From Acidobacteriaceae bacterium (GTDB taxonomy: Bacteria > Acidobacteriota > Terriglobia > Terriglobales > Acidobacteriaceae), in contig PMWW01000161.1 of assembly GCA_003165795.1 (NCBI GenBank), forward strand, positions 1 to 46,208: DNA of 46,208 nt, given 5' to 3'. A program made the position numbers and the translations under genes. Shown here in pieces: positions 38,101-45,087 of this stretch; position 1 is the first letter of the stretch, and each line of letters begins with the position of its first letter. The notes beneath the pieces were generated by a model. The model worked only from the letters and a program-made list of their open reading frames with translations, searched no databases and was not told where the DNA came from.

Positions 38101-38144
38101 GAAAAACCCCCGCCCAAGCAAAAGCAGCTTGGACGGGGCACCCT
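38101..38144. repeat. Right REP hairpin of the RAYT island
   Basis: CCCCGCCCAAGC (38108-38119) pairs with GCTTGGACGGGG (38127-38138), then CACCCT. It is the inverted copy of the left hairpin and begins three bases after the transposase stop. Confidence 0.85.
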
Positions 38145-38219
38145 CAAGAGTGAAGCTGAGCGACCTCTTCACATGAAACGAGGTCTACAATGTCACCGCA
38201 GCATTGCCGGGATCGAGCC

Positions 38220-38486
38220 TCATTCGTAGTGTGTCCACATGCGCAGCACCTTGACGACACGTTTCTCTTCGAGCACCTGGTAGACAAGTCTGTGCTGGAT
38301 GTTGATGCGGCGGGAGTATGCGCCTTTCAGGTCGCCTAGAAGCTTCTCGAAGGGCGGAGGCCTCTCGAAGGGATTACTTGCCAACAGCGCAAGCAGTTGC
38401 TCCGCCTTCGGACGGAGACCAGCAGAAGCGAGACGACGGGCGTCCTTCTGGGCCTGTTTGGTGAAGACAACCTGCCAAGGTTTCAC
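38220..38486 (-). CDS. YoeB/Txe-family mRNA interferase toxin
   Basis: The product cleaves mRNA at the ribosome. The chosen GTG start (38486) overlaps the antitoxin stop as GTGA and gives 88 residues; a longer start at 38507 is possible. The YoeB fold marks are present: RRINIQHRLVYQV (R66) and the C-terminal THYE with H86-Y87, corresponding to the catalytic R and HY of YoeB, and E47 in PPFEKLL. The gene is second after its antitoxin, the usual order of yefM-yoeB. Confidence 0.9.
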   Translation of the reverse strand: MKPWQVVFTKQAQKDARRLASAGLRPKAEQLLALLASNPFERPPPFEKLLGDLKGAYSRRINIQHRLVYQVLEEKRVVKVLRMWTHYE

Positions 38487-38725
38487 CAGCCGGGTTCTTT
38501 CTCGCATTCCTCGATGGGTGTCGCGAGTCCTTTACGGATGGATTCGCGCATCCCCGGAACCGAAAGGAGATGAAGAGTCTCCTGGATCGCGTTCCAGTCT
38601 TCTTCTCCAACCAGAACACCATTCGAGCGCGGGCCGGTGATGAGGACTGGCTCGTGGGCAGCAGCTGTTTCGTCAAGCAGGCGGTAGAGCTTATCGCGAG
38701 CCTCGCTGGCGTTCATCGTATTCAT
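38483..38725 (-). CDS. YefM/Phd-family antitoxin
   Basis: This 80-residue protein neutralises the toxin encoded just downstream and represses the operon. The N-terminal half matches the DNA-binding fold (NASEARDKLYRLLDETAAAH, then EPVLITGPRSNGVLVGEEDW). The C-terminal tail (IRKGLATPIEECEKEPGW) would be the toxin-binding segment. The ATG at 38725 is one of two (the other at 38716). The module lies between two direct copies of the RAYT 3' end. Confidence 0.9.
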   Translation of the reverse strand: MNTMNASEARDKLYRLLDETAAAHEPVLITGPRSNGVLVGEEDWNAIQETLHLLSVPGMRESIRKGLATPIEECEKEPGW

Positions 38726-38802
38726 ATTCTTAAGCGTACGTGTTTCCGTACGACCGGGCAAGTGGCGATTTCGAGCTCGGTTGGCTGGCCCCGGCAGGTT
38801 CA

Positions 38803-38955
38803 ACCGGGGTCGAAGGCACGGTTGAGGCCGAGTCGGAGTGGACAGCACGAGGAGGGGAGCGAGCGGGTCAACCGTTGCTCGTCGAAGCACAAACGATTTA
38901 GATGGGTAGACGAAAAATCCCCGCCCAAGCAAGAGAAGCTTGGACGGGGCACCCT
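38803..38955 (+). repeat. Second copy of the RAYT 3' end plus hairpin
   Basis: This repeats the sequence of 37990-38144 in the same orientation, with diverged bases: GTCGAAGGCACGGTTGAGGC for the transposase tail (EWTARGGERAGQPLLVE), then the hairpin CCCCGCCCAAGC (38919-38930) and GCTTGGACGGGG (38938-38949), then CACCCT. The 5' part of the transposase is absent. The copy ends the segment that holds the toxin-antitoxin pair. Confidence 0.85.
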
Positions 38956-39081
38956 GCTGAGTTTTGCCGAACCAGAATTCCTGCCTCACAGGCTGATCTG
39001 TGGGCCCCGGCACAGATAGTCGATTGAATGGAAGGGTGCGTTATCCGCCTAGGAACATTGCGACCCGTTGCCCCGCAATTA

Positions 39082-39450
39082 TTACTTGGGCGTGGTTGTG
39101 GTCGTGGTTGTGGTGTCCCTCTGCACCTGATCGGGAGGCGGCGTAGTTGTGGTAGTCGTGCTGTCGGTCCGATTCATCTGCTGGTCCGGCGGCGTGGTCG
39201 TAGTGGTTGTGGTGTCGGTCTGCTTCACCTTGTGATGTTTGTACTTGGTGGTGGTATCGGTAGTCTGCGTCGTCGGCGCAGCCGCCGTGTCGTGCGAAGT
39301 GGTAGTCGTGCTCTGCGTCTGAGCCGGAGACGGATTTTGGGTGGTCGTCGAGGTGCTGGATTGTGTGGTGCTCTGTGCCATTACCGGCAGGGACAGGGCG
39401 AGCACGACAAGGGACCCCAGGATGACAGCAAGTAGTGTCTTAAGTTTCAC
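39082..39450 (-). CDS. Secreted Thr-rich low-complexity protein
   Basis: The 122-residue product has a signal peptide (MKLKTLLAVILGSLVVLALS, ending LPVMAQ), then a mature part made of Thr, Ser, Gln, Pro and Asp runs (TTTTTTPPDQQMNRTDS). The start is a GTG with AGGAG eight bases upstream. A KYKHHKVK cluster is the only basic region. It resembles cell-surface or matrix linker proteins; no domain is recognised. Its repetitive codons (ACC/ACT) make the region prone to slippage. Confidence 0.75.
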   Translation of the reverse strand: MKLKTLLAVILGSLVVLALSLPVMAQSTTQSSTSTTTQNPSPAQTQSTTTTSHDTAAAPTTQTTDTTTKYKHHKVKQTDTTTTTTTPPDQQMNRTDSTTTTTTPPPDQVQRDTTTTTTTTPK

Positions 39451-39543
39451 TCAATTCTCCTTTTACGTCGGTCAGACACAATGGTATGGCTCTCGTCGTC
39501 ACTTAATCTGAGCACAATTGCTCGCTGCCCGGTCTATCGACAG

Positions 39544-39655
39544 ACGCGGACGAAGGCGAGAGCGAGTGGGTCAACCGTTGCGCATCATCAGCCCCAACGA
39601 TTTAGGCGCGTCGACAAGAAATCCCGCCAGCAACAGCAGCTTGGACGGGGCACGC
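39544..39655 (+). repeat. Third, eroded copy of the RAYT 3' end plus hairpin
   Basis: The stretch CGGACGAAGGCGAGAGCGAG then TGGGTCAACCG repeats 38031-38056, followed by CCCCAACGATTTAG and a damaged hairpin (ATCCCGCCAGCA ... GCTTGGACGGGGCAC). It keeps the orientation of the other two. The hairpin stem is weakened by missing bases. Confidence 0.75.
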
Positions 39656-39728
39656 TTTAGGGTATCGGCGCCGGCAACAAGGTCCCGCGAATTGGAGCCG
39701 GCACCTCAGCCACGGCTTTTTTCCGAGG

Positions 39729-39734
39729 TATAAT
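39729..39734 (+). promoter_or_regulatory. TATAAT -10 box, possibly leaderless start
   Basis: A perfect TATAAT ends 13 bases before the aminotransferase ATG at 39748. The mRNA would start only about seven bases ahead of the ATG, leaving little room for a ribosome site, so this transcript may be leaderless or nearly so. Confidence 0.45.
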
Positions 39735-39747
39735 CGTCAGTTTGCTT

Positions 39748-40935
39748 ATGACTACGACTCAGACTGAGTTGCGCTTGGCCAAGCGGATGTCGCGCCTGGG
39801 AACGGAAACCGCCTTTGAAGTGCTGGTTCGCGCCCGTGCTTTGGAACGTCAAGGAAGAAACATCATTCACCTGGAGATCGGCGAGCCCGACATGGACACG
39901 CCGGCCAACGTTGTTGAGGCCGGGATTGACGCTCTGCGCAAAGGCTTCACCCATTACGGCCCGGCGGCGGGGTTGCTGGAGTTGCGTGAAGCCATTGCGG
40001 CGGAGGTCGGCAGTTCGCGAGGCATCAAAGTTGGCCCCGATGAGGTCGTCATCGTTCCCGGGGGCAAACCGATCATCTTCTTCACTATGCTCGCGCTGGT
40101 GGAAGAGGGCGATGAGGTCATCTATCCCAACCCCGGCTTTCCGATTTACGAGTCGATGATCAACTTCCTCAGCGCGAAGGCGGTTCCGATTCCGCTACGC
40201 GAAGAGCGCGATTTCCGGCTCGACGTCGATGAACTGAAGAGCCTGATCACCGATCGCACCAAGCTCATCATCCTGAACTCGCCGCAGAACCCGACTGGCG
40301 GGATCATCACCAAGAAGGACGTGGAAGGCATTGCCGCCGCCATCGGCGATCGCGACATCATGGTGCTGAGCGACGAGATTTACAGCCGCCTGCTGTTTGA
40401 AGGCGAGCCCTACAGCATCGCCTCGGTGGACGGCTTCAAGGACCGCACCATCATTTTGACCGGCTTCTCGAAGACCTATTCCATGACCGGCTGGCGGCTG
40501 GGTTACGGCGTCATGCGGCCTGATCTTGCCGCACAGTTCGCGAGGCTGGCGACGAATTCCACTTCTTGCACCGCGACCTTCACCCAGATGGCGGGCATCG
40601 AAGCGGTGCGCGGCGACCAAAGCGAGCCGGAGAAGATGCGCCAGGAATTTCACCGCCGGCGCGACGTGTTCGTCGACGGGCTGAACCAGATCAAGGGATT
40701 CTCGTGCAAGCTGCCCAAGGGCGCGTTCTACACCTTCCCGAATACTAAGCAGACAGGCTGGCCGTCGAAGAAGCTGGCGGATGCGCTGCTGGACGACGTG
40801 GGCGTGGCCGCGCTTTCGGGAACGGCCTTCGGAGCGTATGGCGAAGGGTATTTGCGGTTCAGCATTGCCAATTCCATCGAGAATTTGGAGCGAGCGCTGG
40901 GTCGCATCGAGCAGTGGACCAAGAAGAATTTGTAG
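39748..40935 (+). CDS. PLP-dependent class I/II aminotransferase
   Basis: This fold-type I aminotransferase (395 residues) resembles the aspartate aminotransferase Ib group. The PLP lysine is K242 (TGFSKTYSMTGWRLGY), with NSPQNPTGGI, LSDEIYSRLLFEG and NPGFPIYESM in place. The N-terminus (RMSRLGTETAFEVLVRARAL) and HLEIGEPDMDTP are typical. The ATG is at 39748; a TTG six bases upstream would add two residues. Amino-acid specificity cannot be read. Confidence 0.93.
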   Translation: MTTTQTELRLAKRMSRLGTETAFEVLVRARALERQGRNIIHLEIGEPDMDTPANVVEAGIDALRKGFTHYGPAAGLLELREAIAAEVGSSRGIKVGPDEVVIVPGGKPIIFFTMLALVEEGDEVIYPNPGFPIYESMINFLSAKAVPIPLREERDFRLDVDELKSLITDRTKLIILNSPQNPTGGIITKKDVEGIAAAIGDRDIMVLSDEIYSRLLFEGEPYSIASVDGFKDRTIILTGFSKTYSMTGWRLGYGVMRPDLAAQFARLATNSTSCTATFTQMAGIEAVRGDQSEPEKMRQEFHRRRDVFVDGLNQIKGFSCKLPKGAFYTFPNTKQTGWPSKKLADALLDDVGVAALSGTAFGAYGEGYLRFSIANSIENLERALGRIEQWTKKNL

Positions 40936-41030
40936 TGGGTCATGGGCAGTCGGCATATGCCACCTGCTTTGTATCAGAGTGCGACTTCTTAAGGCTGCTG
41001 AAAGAGTGGGGTTCTCAAATGCTTTGAAGG

Positions 41031-41081
41031 GGCGCAGCTTCAGCTGCGCCGTGGACGTTAAGCAATAGGCGGCTTTAGCCG
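41031..41081. repeat. Palindromic REP-like unit, two hairpins
   Basis: GGCGCAGCTtcAGCTGCGCC (41031-41050) is followed by CGGCTttAGCCG (41070-41081) and CTGAG. Same family as 26432 and 44452. Confidence 0.75.
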
Positions 41082-41221
41082 CTGAGTTAACTCGCCTGTT
41101 GCTGATTGAGCTATCCTGAGGGTTTAGAGCCGATTGGGTGTCTTTCTCGCTGGGAAGGTTCGGAAAGCGAATCTCTCGCCAACTGAAGTCGGCTCGGAAG
41201 TATTAATAAGAACGTCGCAAC

Positions 41222-41241
41222 GGCGCACCTAAAGGTGCGCC
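41222..41241. repeat. Palindromic REP-like hairpin
   Basis: GGCGCACCTaaAGGTGCGCC and then CCCTTCA. It lies 140 bases after the previous unit in opposite orientation, 54 bases before the dehydrogenase start, so it may fold in the mRNA leader. Confidence 0.7.
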
Positions 41242-41294
41242 CCTTCATTAACGGCTTGCATGTGGGGTGCGAGCCTAGGTCAGAGCTTGAATCC

Positions 41295-42407
41295 ATGCCT
41301 AACCGCAAATTCCGCATCTTTGCCACGGCCGATATTGGCGACGCTACCTTCCACCGCCTGCGCCAGCGCGGCTACGAAGTCGAGATCTATCCCAGCCCCG
41401 AGCCGCCGCCCAAGAGCCTGATCATCGAAAAGGTTCGCGGCGGTATCGACGGCCTCATCACCACGCTGCGCGATCCCATCGACGCCGAAATATTCGAAGC
41501 GGGCCAGGACACTTTGAAAGCGGTGGCGCAATACGCCGTCGGTTTCGACAACATCAATCGCGCCGACGCCAACCGTTACAAGATTCCCTTCACGAATACC
41601 GCCGACGTGCTGACCGAAGCCACGGCCGAGTTCGCTTTCTTCGCGCTGGCCGCGCTGGCTCGCAAACTGTGGACCGCCGAACACCTGGTGCGCGAGAATC
41701 AGTGGGGCTATTGGCATCCCTCTCTGCCGTTTCTCGGCGACGAGATGACCGGCAAAACTATCGCCATCATCGGCACCGGCCGCATCGGGCAGGCGGTGAT
41801 CAAGAAGTGCATTGGCTTCGACATGAACATCCTGTGCTACGAAGCCATGGGGCCGAACGACAAGCTAGTCGCGGCGGTGCAAGAAGAGATGGACCTGCGC
41901 CACCAGCACGGCTTGCAGCGCGAGCGCACGTCGATCAAGTACGTGTCGATGGACGAAGCGCTCAGCCAGAGCGACTTCATCAGCATTCACGTGCCGCTGC
42001 TGCGCGAAGGCGAGAGCGACACGCCCACCTATCACCTGATCAACGAGCGCACCCTGCACACCATGCGGCCGACGGCTTACCTGGTGAATACCTCGCGCGG
42101 GCCGGTGATCGATGAGAATGCGCTGGCCAAGGCGCTTAAGGAGAAATGGATTGGGGGCGCGGCGCTCGATGTCTACGAGAAGGAACCGCTGCCACCCGAC
42201 TCGCCGCTGCGCGATCCCGAGATCGAAGACCGTTGCCGCTTGTATCCGCACTTCGCCAGCGCGGGCCGAACCACGCGCCTGTCGATGGACCCCAATCTCG
42301 GCATGGCTGGACGCTGCGTGCAAGGCCTGATCGACATTTTGGAACAGAACTACGGCGGCGATGTGACCAAGATGCCGTACGTGGTGAACAAAGAGGCGTT
42401 CCGGTAG
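41295..42407 (+). CDS. D-isomer 2-hydroxyacid dehydrogenase
   Basis: This NAD-dependent enzyme belongs to the D-2-hydroxyacid dehydrogenase family. From the ATG at 41295 (MPNRKFRIFATADIGD) it is 370 residues; an in-frame extension upstream to 41235 translates repeat DNA and is not used. The Rossmann motif is GKTIAIIGTGRIGQAV. The active-site R (VNTSRGPVID), E (DVYEKEPLPP) and H (YPHFASAG) are visible. Roughly 50 extra residues after the Rossmann motif (YEAMGPNDKLVAAVQEEMDL) suggest a variant of the phosphoglycerate/glyoxylate group. Substrate unknown. Confidence 0.93.
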   Translation: MPNRKFRIFATADIGDATFHRLRQRGYEVEIYPSPEPPPKSLIIEKVRGGIDGLITTLRDPIDAEIFEAGQDTLKAVAQYAVGFDNINRADANRYKIPFTNTADVLTEATAEFAFFALAALARKLWTAEHLVRENQWGYWHPSLPFLGDEMTGKTIAIIGTGRIGQAVIKKCIGFDMNILCYEAMGPNDKLVAAVQEEMDLRHQHGLQRERTSIKYVSMDEALSQSDFISIHVPLLREGESDTPTYHLINERTLHTMRPTAYLVNTSRGPVIDENALAKALKEKWIGGAALDVYEKEPLPPDSPLRDPEIEDRCRLYPHFASAGRTTRLSMDPNLGMAGRCVQGLIDILEQNYGGDVTKMPYVVNKEAFR

Positions 42408-42739
42408 GAAGCCGTCAGCCGTCGGCTATCAGCCTTCAGCCAAAGCAATCGCGCCGAATTTTCAACCTCCAGCCTCACCCAATGCTGCGATAGCACGGTG
42501 CGTGGCCGCAGCGATCCATTATCGCGACCTTCGACAAAGGCAACCTTCACGACTCGGCTTTAGCATCCAGCTTATTCACCAAGAGCGACGAAGTTCTTCG
42601 CGGGCCATAGGGGTCCTTCGACTCCGGCGGTCAGAAGCGCTCCGTTCAGGATGACACCTTCAGGGCTGACGACCTGAGAGCAACCGACAGATGATTGCCA
42701 GGAGCGAAAAGCGAATAGCGAATGGCGAAGAGCGGCCCT
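42408..42739. other. Gene-free stretch between dehydrogenase and purQ
   Basis: About 330 bases, no convincing gene. It holds low-complexity strings (GCCGTCAGCCGTCGGCTATC, then AGCGAATAGCGAATGGCG near 42711) and no clear hairpin with a T-run. Confidence 0.5.
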
Positions 42740-43435
42740 CTACTTCTCCACCATTGCCGAGACCAGCGAGTGGAAGACCTTGGCGCCGTCGGTCATACCC
42801 AGCTCCGGCTCGCTGGCGCGCTCCGGGTGCGGCATCATGCCCAGCACGTTGCGGCCCGCGTTGCAGACCCCGGCAATGTTCTCCAGCGATCCGTTGGGAT
42901 TAGCTTCGGCGGTAACTTCGCCGGACGGAGTCGTATAGCGGAACACGATGCGCTCCTGCTCTTTCAGTTCGGCCAGAGTCCGCTCGTCGCAGAAGTAATT
43001 ACCTTCCATGTGGCCGATGGGAATCTCCAGCACCTCGCCTTTGCTCAGTTGCTGCGTGTAAGGCGTGTTGGTGCTCTCGACTCGGATGTGTACCGGCTTG
43101 CAGACGTATTTCAATCCCGCATTGCGCAACAATGCGCCGGGAAGCAGTCCGGCCTCGCACAGAATTTGAAATCCGTTGCAGATTCCGAGCACCAGTCCGC
43201 CGTCGGTGGCAAACTTGCGCACCGACTCCATCACTGGCGAAAACTTGGCGATGGCTCCCGTCCGCAGATAGTCGCCGTAGGCAAAACCTCCGGGCACGAT
43301 GATGGCGTCGCAGCCTTGCAAGTCCGGCGAATCGTGCCAAAGAAAAGTCACCGGCTGCTTGGCAACTTCGGAAATCACCCAGTAGGCATCGTGATCGCAA
43401 TTAGAACCGGGGAAGATGATGACGCCGAATTTCAT
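42740..43435 (-). CDS. purQ: Phosphoribosylformylglycinamidine synthase glutaminase subunit
   Basis: PurQ supplies ammonia from glutamine to PurL in purine synthesis. The class I glutaminase nucleophile is C86 ([14 protein letters not shown]), the oxyanion region is [13 protein letters not shown], and the His-Glu of the triad is in [12 protein letters not shown]. Length 231 is normal. purS and purL are not adjacent here. Confidence 0.97.
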   Translation of the reverse strand: MKFGVIIFPGSNCDHDAYWVISEVAKQPVTFLWHDSPDLQGCDAIIVPGGFAYGDYLRTGAIAKFSPVMESVRKFATDGGLVLGICNGFQILCEAGLLPGALLRNAGLKYVCKPVHIRVESTNTPYTQQLSKGEVLEIPIGHMEGNYFCDERTLAELKEQERIVFRYTTPSGEVTAEANPNGSLENIAGVCNAGRNVLGMMPHPERASEPELGMTDGAKVFHSLVSAMVEK

Positions 43436-43537
43436 AGGAGCAAATTTCCTGAGGGATCGATAAAATAAGTGCAGATTGGTGGGGACAACGGTGCGCTCTA
43501 GAGCTTCAGTCGCTCCCCGACCCTCACCAGACGATTG

Positions 43538-43729
43538 TCAATGTCCACTACTTTGCCCGGTCAGGGTGTCAAACTTAGCGTCAATTGACAGGAAGCGTGC
43601 GTTAATTTCTGAGCGGAACTGAATCAGCTCAGTGCGCAAGTCGCGGATGCCAGTGTTCTGGTGATAGAGACCGATGATGAACACCACGAGCGGCAAACAC
43701 AGCGCTGTGAAAAACTGAGCGTTGCTCAT
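43538..43729 (-). CDS. Small membrane protein with coiled-coil tail
   Basis: The 63-residue product has one hydrophobic helix (FFTALCLPLVVFIIGLY) and a charged heptad stretch (GIRDLRTELIQFRSEINARF). Weak ribosome site (AATGAAGA). Small proteins of this plan are frequent in environmental genomes. No function assigned. Confidence 0.55.
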   Translation of the reverse strand: MSNAQFFTALCLPLVVFIIGLYHQNTGIRDLRTELIQFRSEINARFLSIDAKFDTLTGQSSGH

Positions 43730-43837
43730 TCTTCATTGTACCTCCCACTTTGGCAGCACGCACCCTGAACTTCGCTGTGCTTTGCCATAGGGACGAGTGG
43801 GGTAGCGCTCCACCGCAAAGGGGGCATCAAAGGAAAT

Positions 43838-44407
43838 ATGCAGTTCGCAAGCCACATCAATCTTACCGCCGATGCGCTGCGCCGCTGGTTCGTCGCGCAA
43901 TGCTACGACGCGCTTGCCGTGGGCGCGCTATGGTGGGCTGGGCTCTGGTTTCTGCATGTTCCGTTCGCGCCGTTCTGGGCGATTCTCGCCGCGGGACTGC
44001 AATTCATTCCCCACGTTGGACCAGTCATCGCGTTCGTCGGGCCGGCCGTGTCGGCGTTGATCTCGGACGGCTTTGAAGGGTTTCTGTATGTCCTCATTCT
44101 TTATGGAGTGGTGATCGTCATTGACGGCCTGTTGTTGCAGCCGGTCATCATGCGGCGAACCGCGCGTGTACCCATCTGGGCATCGCTGATCGTGCCTATC
44201 TTGCTCAGCTTGATCTTCGGGTTCTGGGGATGGCTACTGGCTGCGCCGTTGCTGGCGGTGATGTTCGCTTATCGCGCTTACGGAAAATCGCGAGCGGTGG
44301 TCGGCGTTCCTCGCCAGACGCCGCCTGGCCAAGTCATTACTGGCGGCCAGCTGATTTCCCCGGGCACGCCGACGGGCCATATCCCTCGCCAAGACGAGAC
44401 GCTATAG
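43838..44407 (+). CDS. Short AI-2E/PerM-family membrane protein
   Basis: The protein (189 residues) matches the C-terminal half of AI-2E/PerM transporters: LRRWFVAQCYDALAVGALWW, LQFIPHVGPVIAFVGPA and GVVIVIDGLLLQPVIMRR. About four helices are seen, against seven or eight in the whole family. The upstream 100 bases do not extend it, so it is either a naturally short relative or a truncated gene. The last 35 residues are a Pro/Gly-rich tail. Not overlapped by another gene. Confidence 0.7.
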   Translation: MQFASHINLTADALRRWFVAQCYDALAVGALWWAGLWFLHVPFAPFWAILAAGLQFIPHVGPVIAFVGPAVSALISDGFEGFLYVLILYGVVIVIDGLLLQPVIMRRTARVPIWASLIVPILLSLIFGFWGWLLAAPLLAVMFAYRAYGKSRAVVGVPRQTPPGQVITGGQLISPGTPTGHIPRQDETL

Positions 44408-44436
44408 GCGAGTACGTGTCTAGACCTATCTCATAA

Positions 44437-44510
44437 ATCGCTTTGTGTCAGGGCACGTCTTCAGACGTGCCGCAAAGCGATTCAGTATGACTTGGGCTTT
44501 AGCTGAGGGC
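44437..44510. repeat. Palindromic REP-like unit with outer stem
   Basis: GGCACGTCT (44452-44460) pairs with AGACGTGCC (44463-44471), closed outside by ATCGCTTTG and CAAAGCGAT, then the degenerate second hairpin GGGCTTTAGCTGAGGG. It could end the transcript of the AI-2E-like gene. Confidence 0.7.
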
Positions 44511-44580
44511 GTTCTTGCAGGGCTTTAGAGGGTGTTAGGATCTGCCTTTTAACGACTGGCCCGTGCCATACGCGACTCTG

Positions 44581-44823
44581 TCACGAAACCAAATAGAGTG
44601 CGATCAACGGCACTAAGTTCAGCAAAATTATGCCGATCTTATACACGGCAAGACCGGCGTAATGAATTGCATCAAAAGTATCAATCGAGAGCTTAAACCA
44701 GCGGCCATGCATGCGATACATCCAGTCGTGGGCGAAGATAAAGGCTCCGGACCAGATGAATAGAAGCGCGTAGTTAAGACCGACACACCAGAGAAGAAAA
44801 TGCTTGAATTCATTCGTCGTCAC
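44581..44823 (-). CDS. Small membrane protein, DUF6868-like
   Basis: The start chosen is a GTG at 44823 with GAGGTGG just ahead (80 residues); a TTG at 44844 would add seven. Two or three hydrophobic helices with HDWMYRMHGRWFKLSIDTFD and HYAGLAVYKIGIILLNLVPL recall the DUF6868 family. Function unknown. Confidence 0.7.
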   Translation of the reverse strand: MTTNEFKHFLLWCVGLNYALLFIWSGAFIFAHDWMYRMHGRWFKLSIDTFDAIHYAGLAVYKIGIILLNLVPLIALYLVS

Positions 44824-45087
44824 AACCCACCTCGCAGGCGCCAAACGTAAGAAACACGCGTGGACGACGCCCGCCTGATCTGTCCCTCATTCTATTCCCG
44901 AATCTAGCGCACTCCATGCAGAGTTATTAGCGCTGTGCGCGAGAGAGCCGCTTTTCTTGCGCAACCGGGTCCGAGGTGCGATTGTACCCGTCAGATACCA
45001 TGAGTTTCGTCCCGTTTTTCCACATCTTCCTCAGACTGCAGCGGACCCGCCGAGCGAATAAAATAGAAACAGCACACAAAGGCTAGA

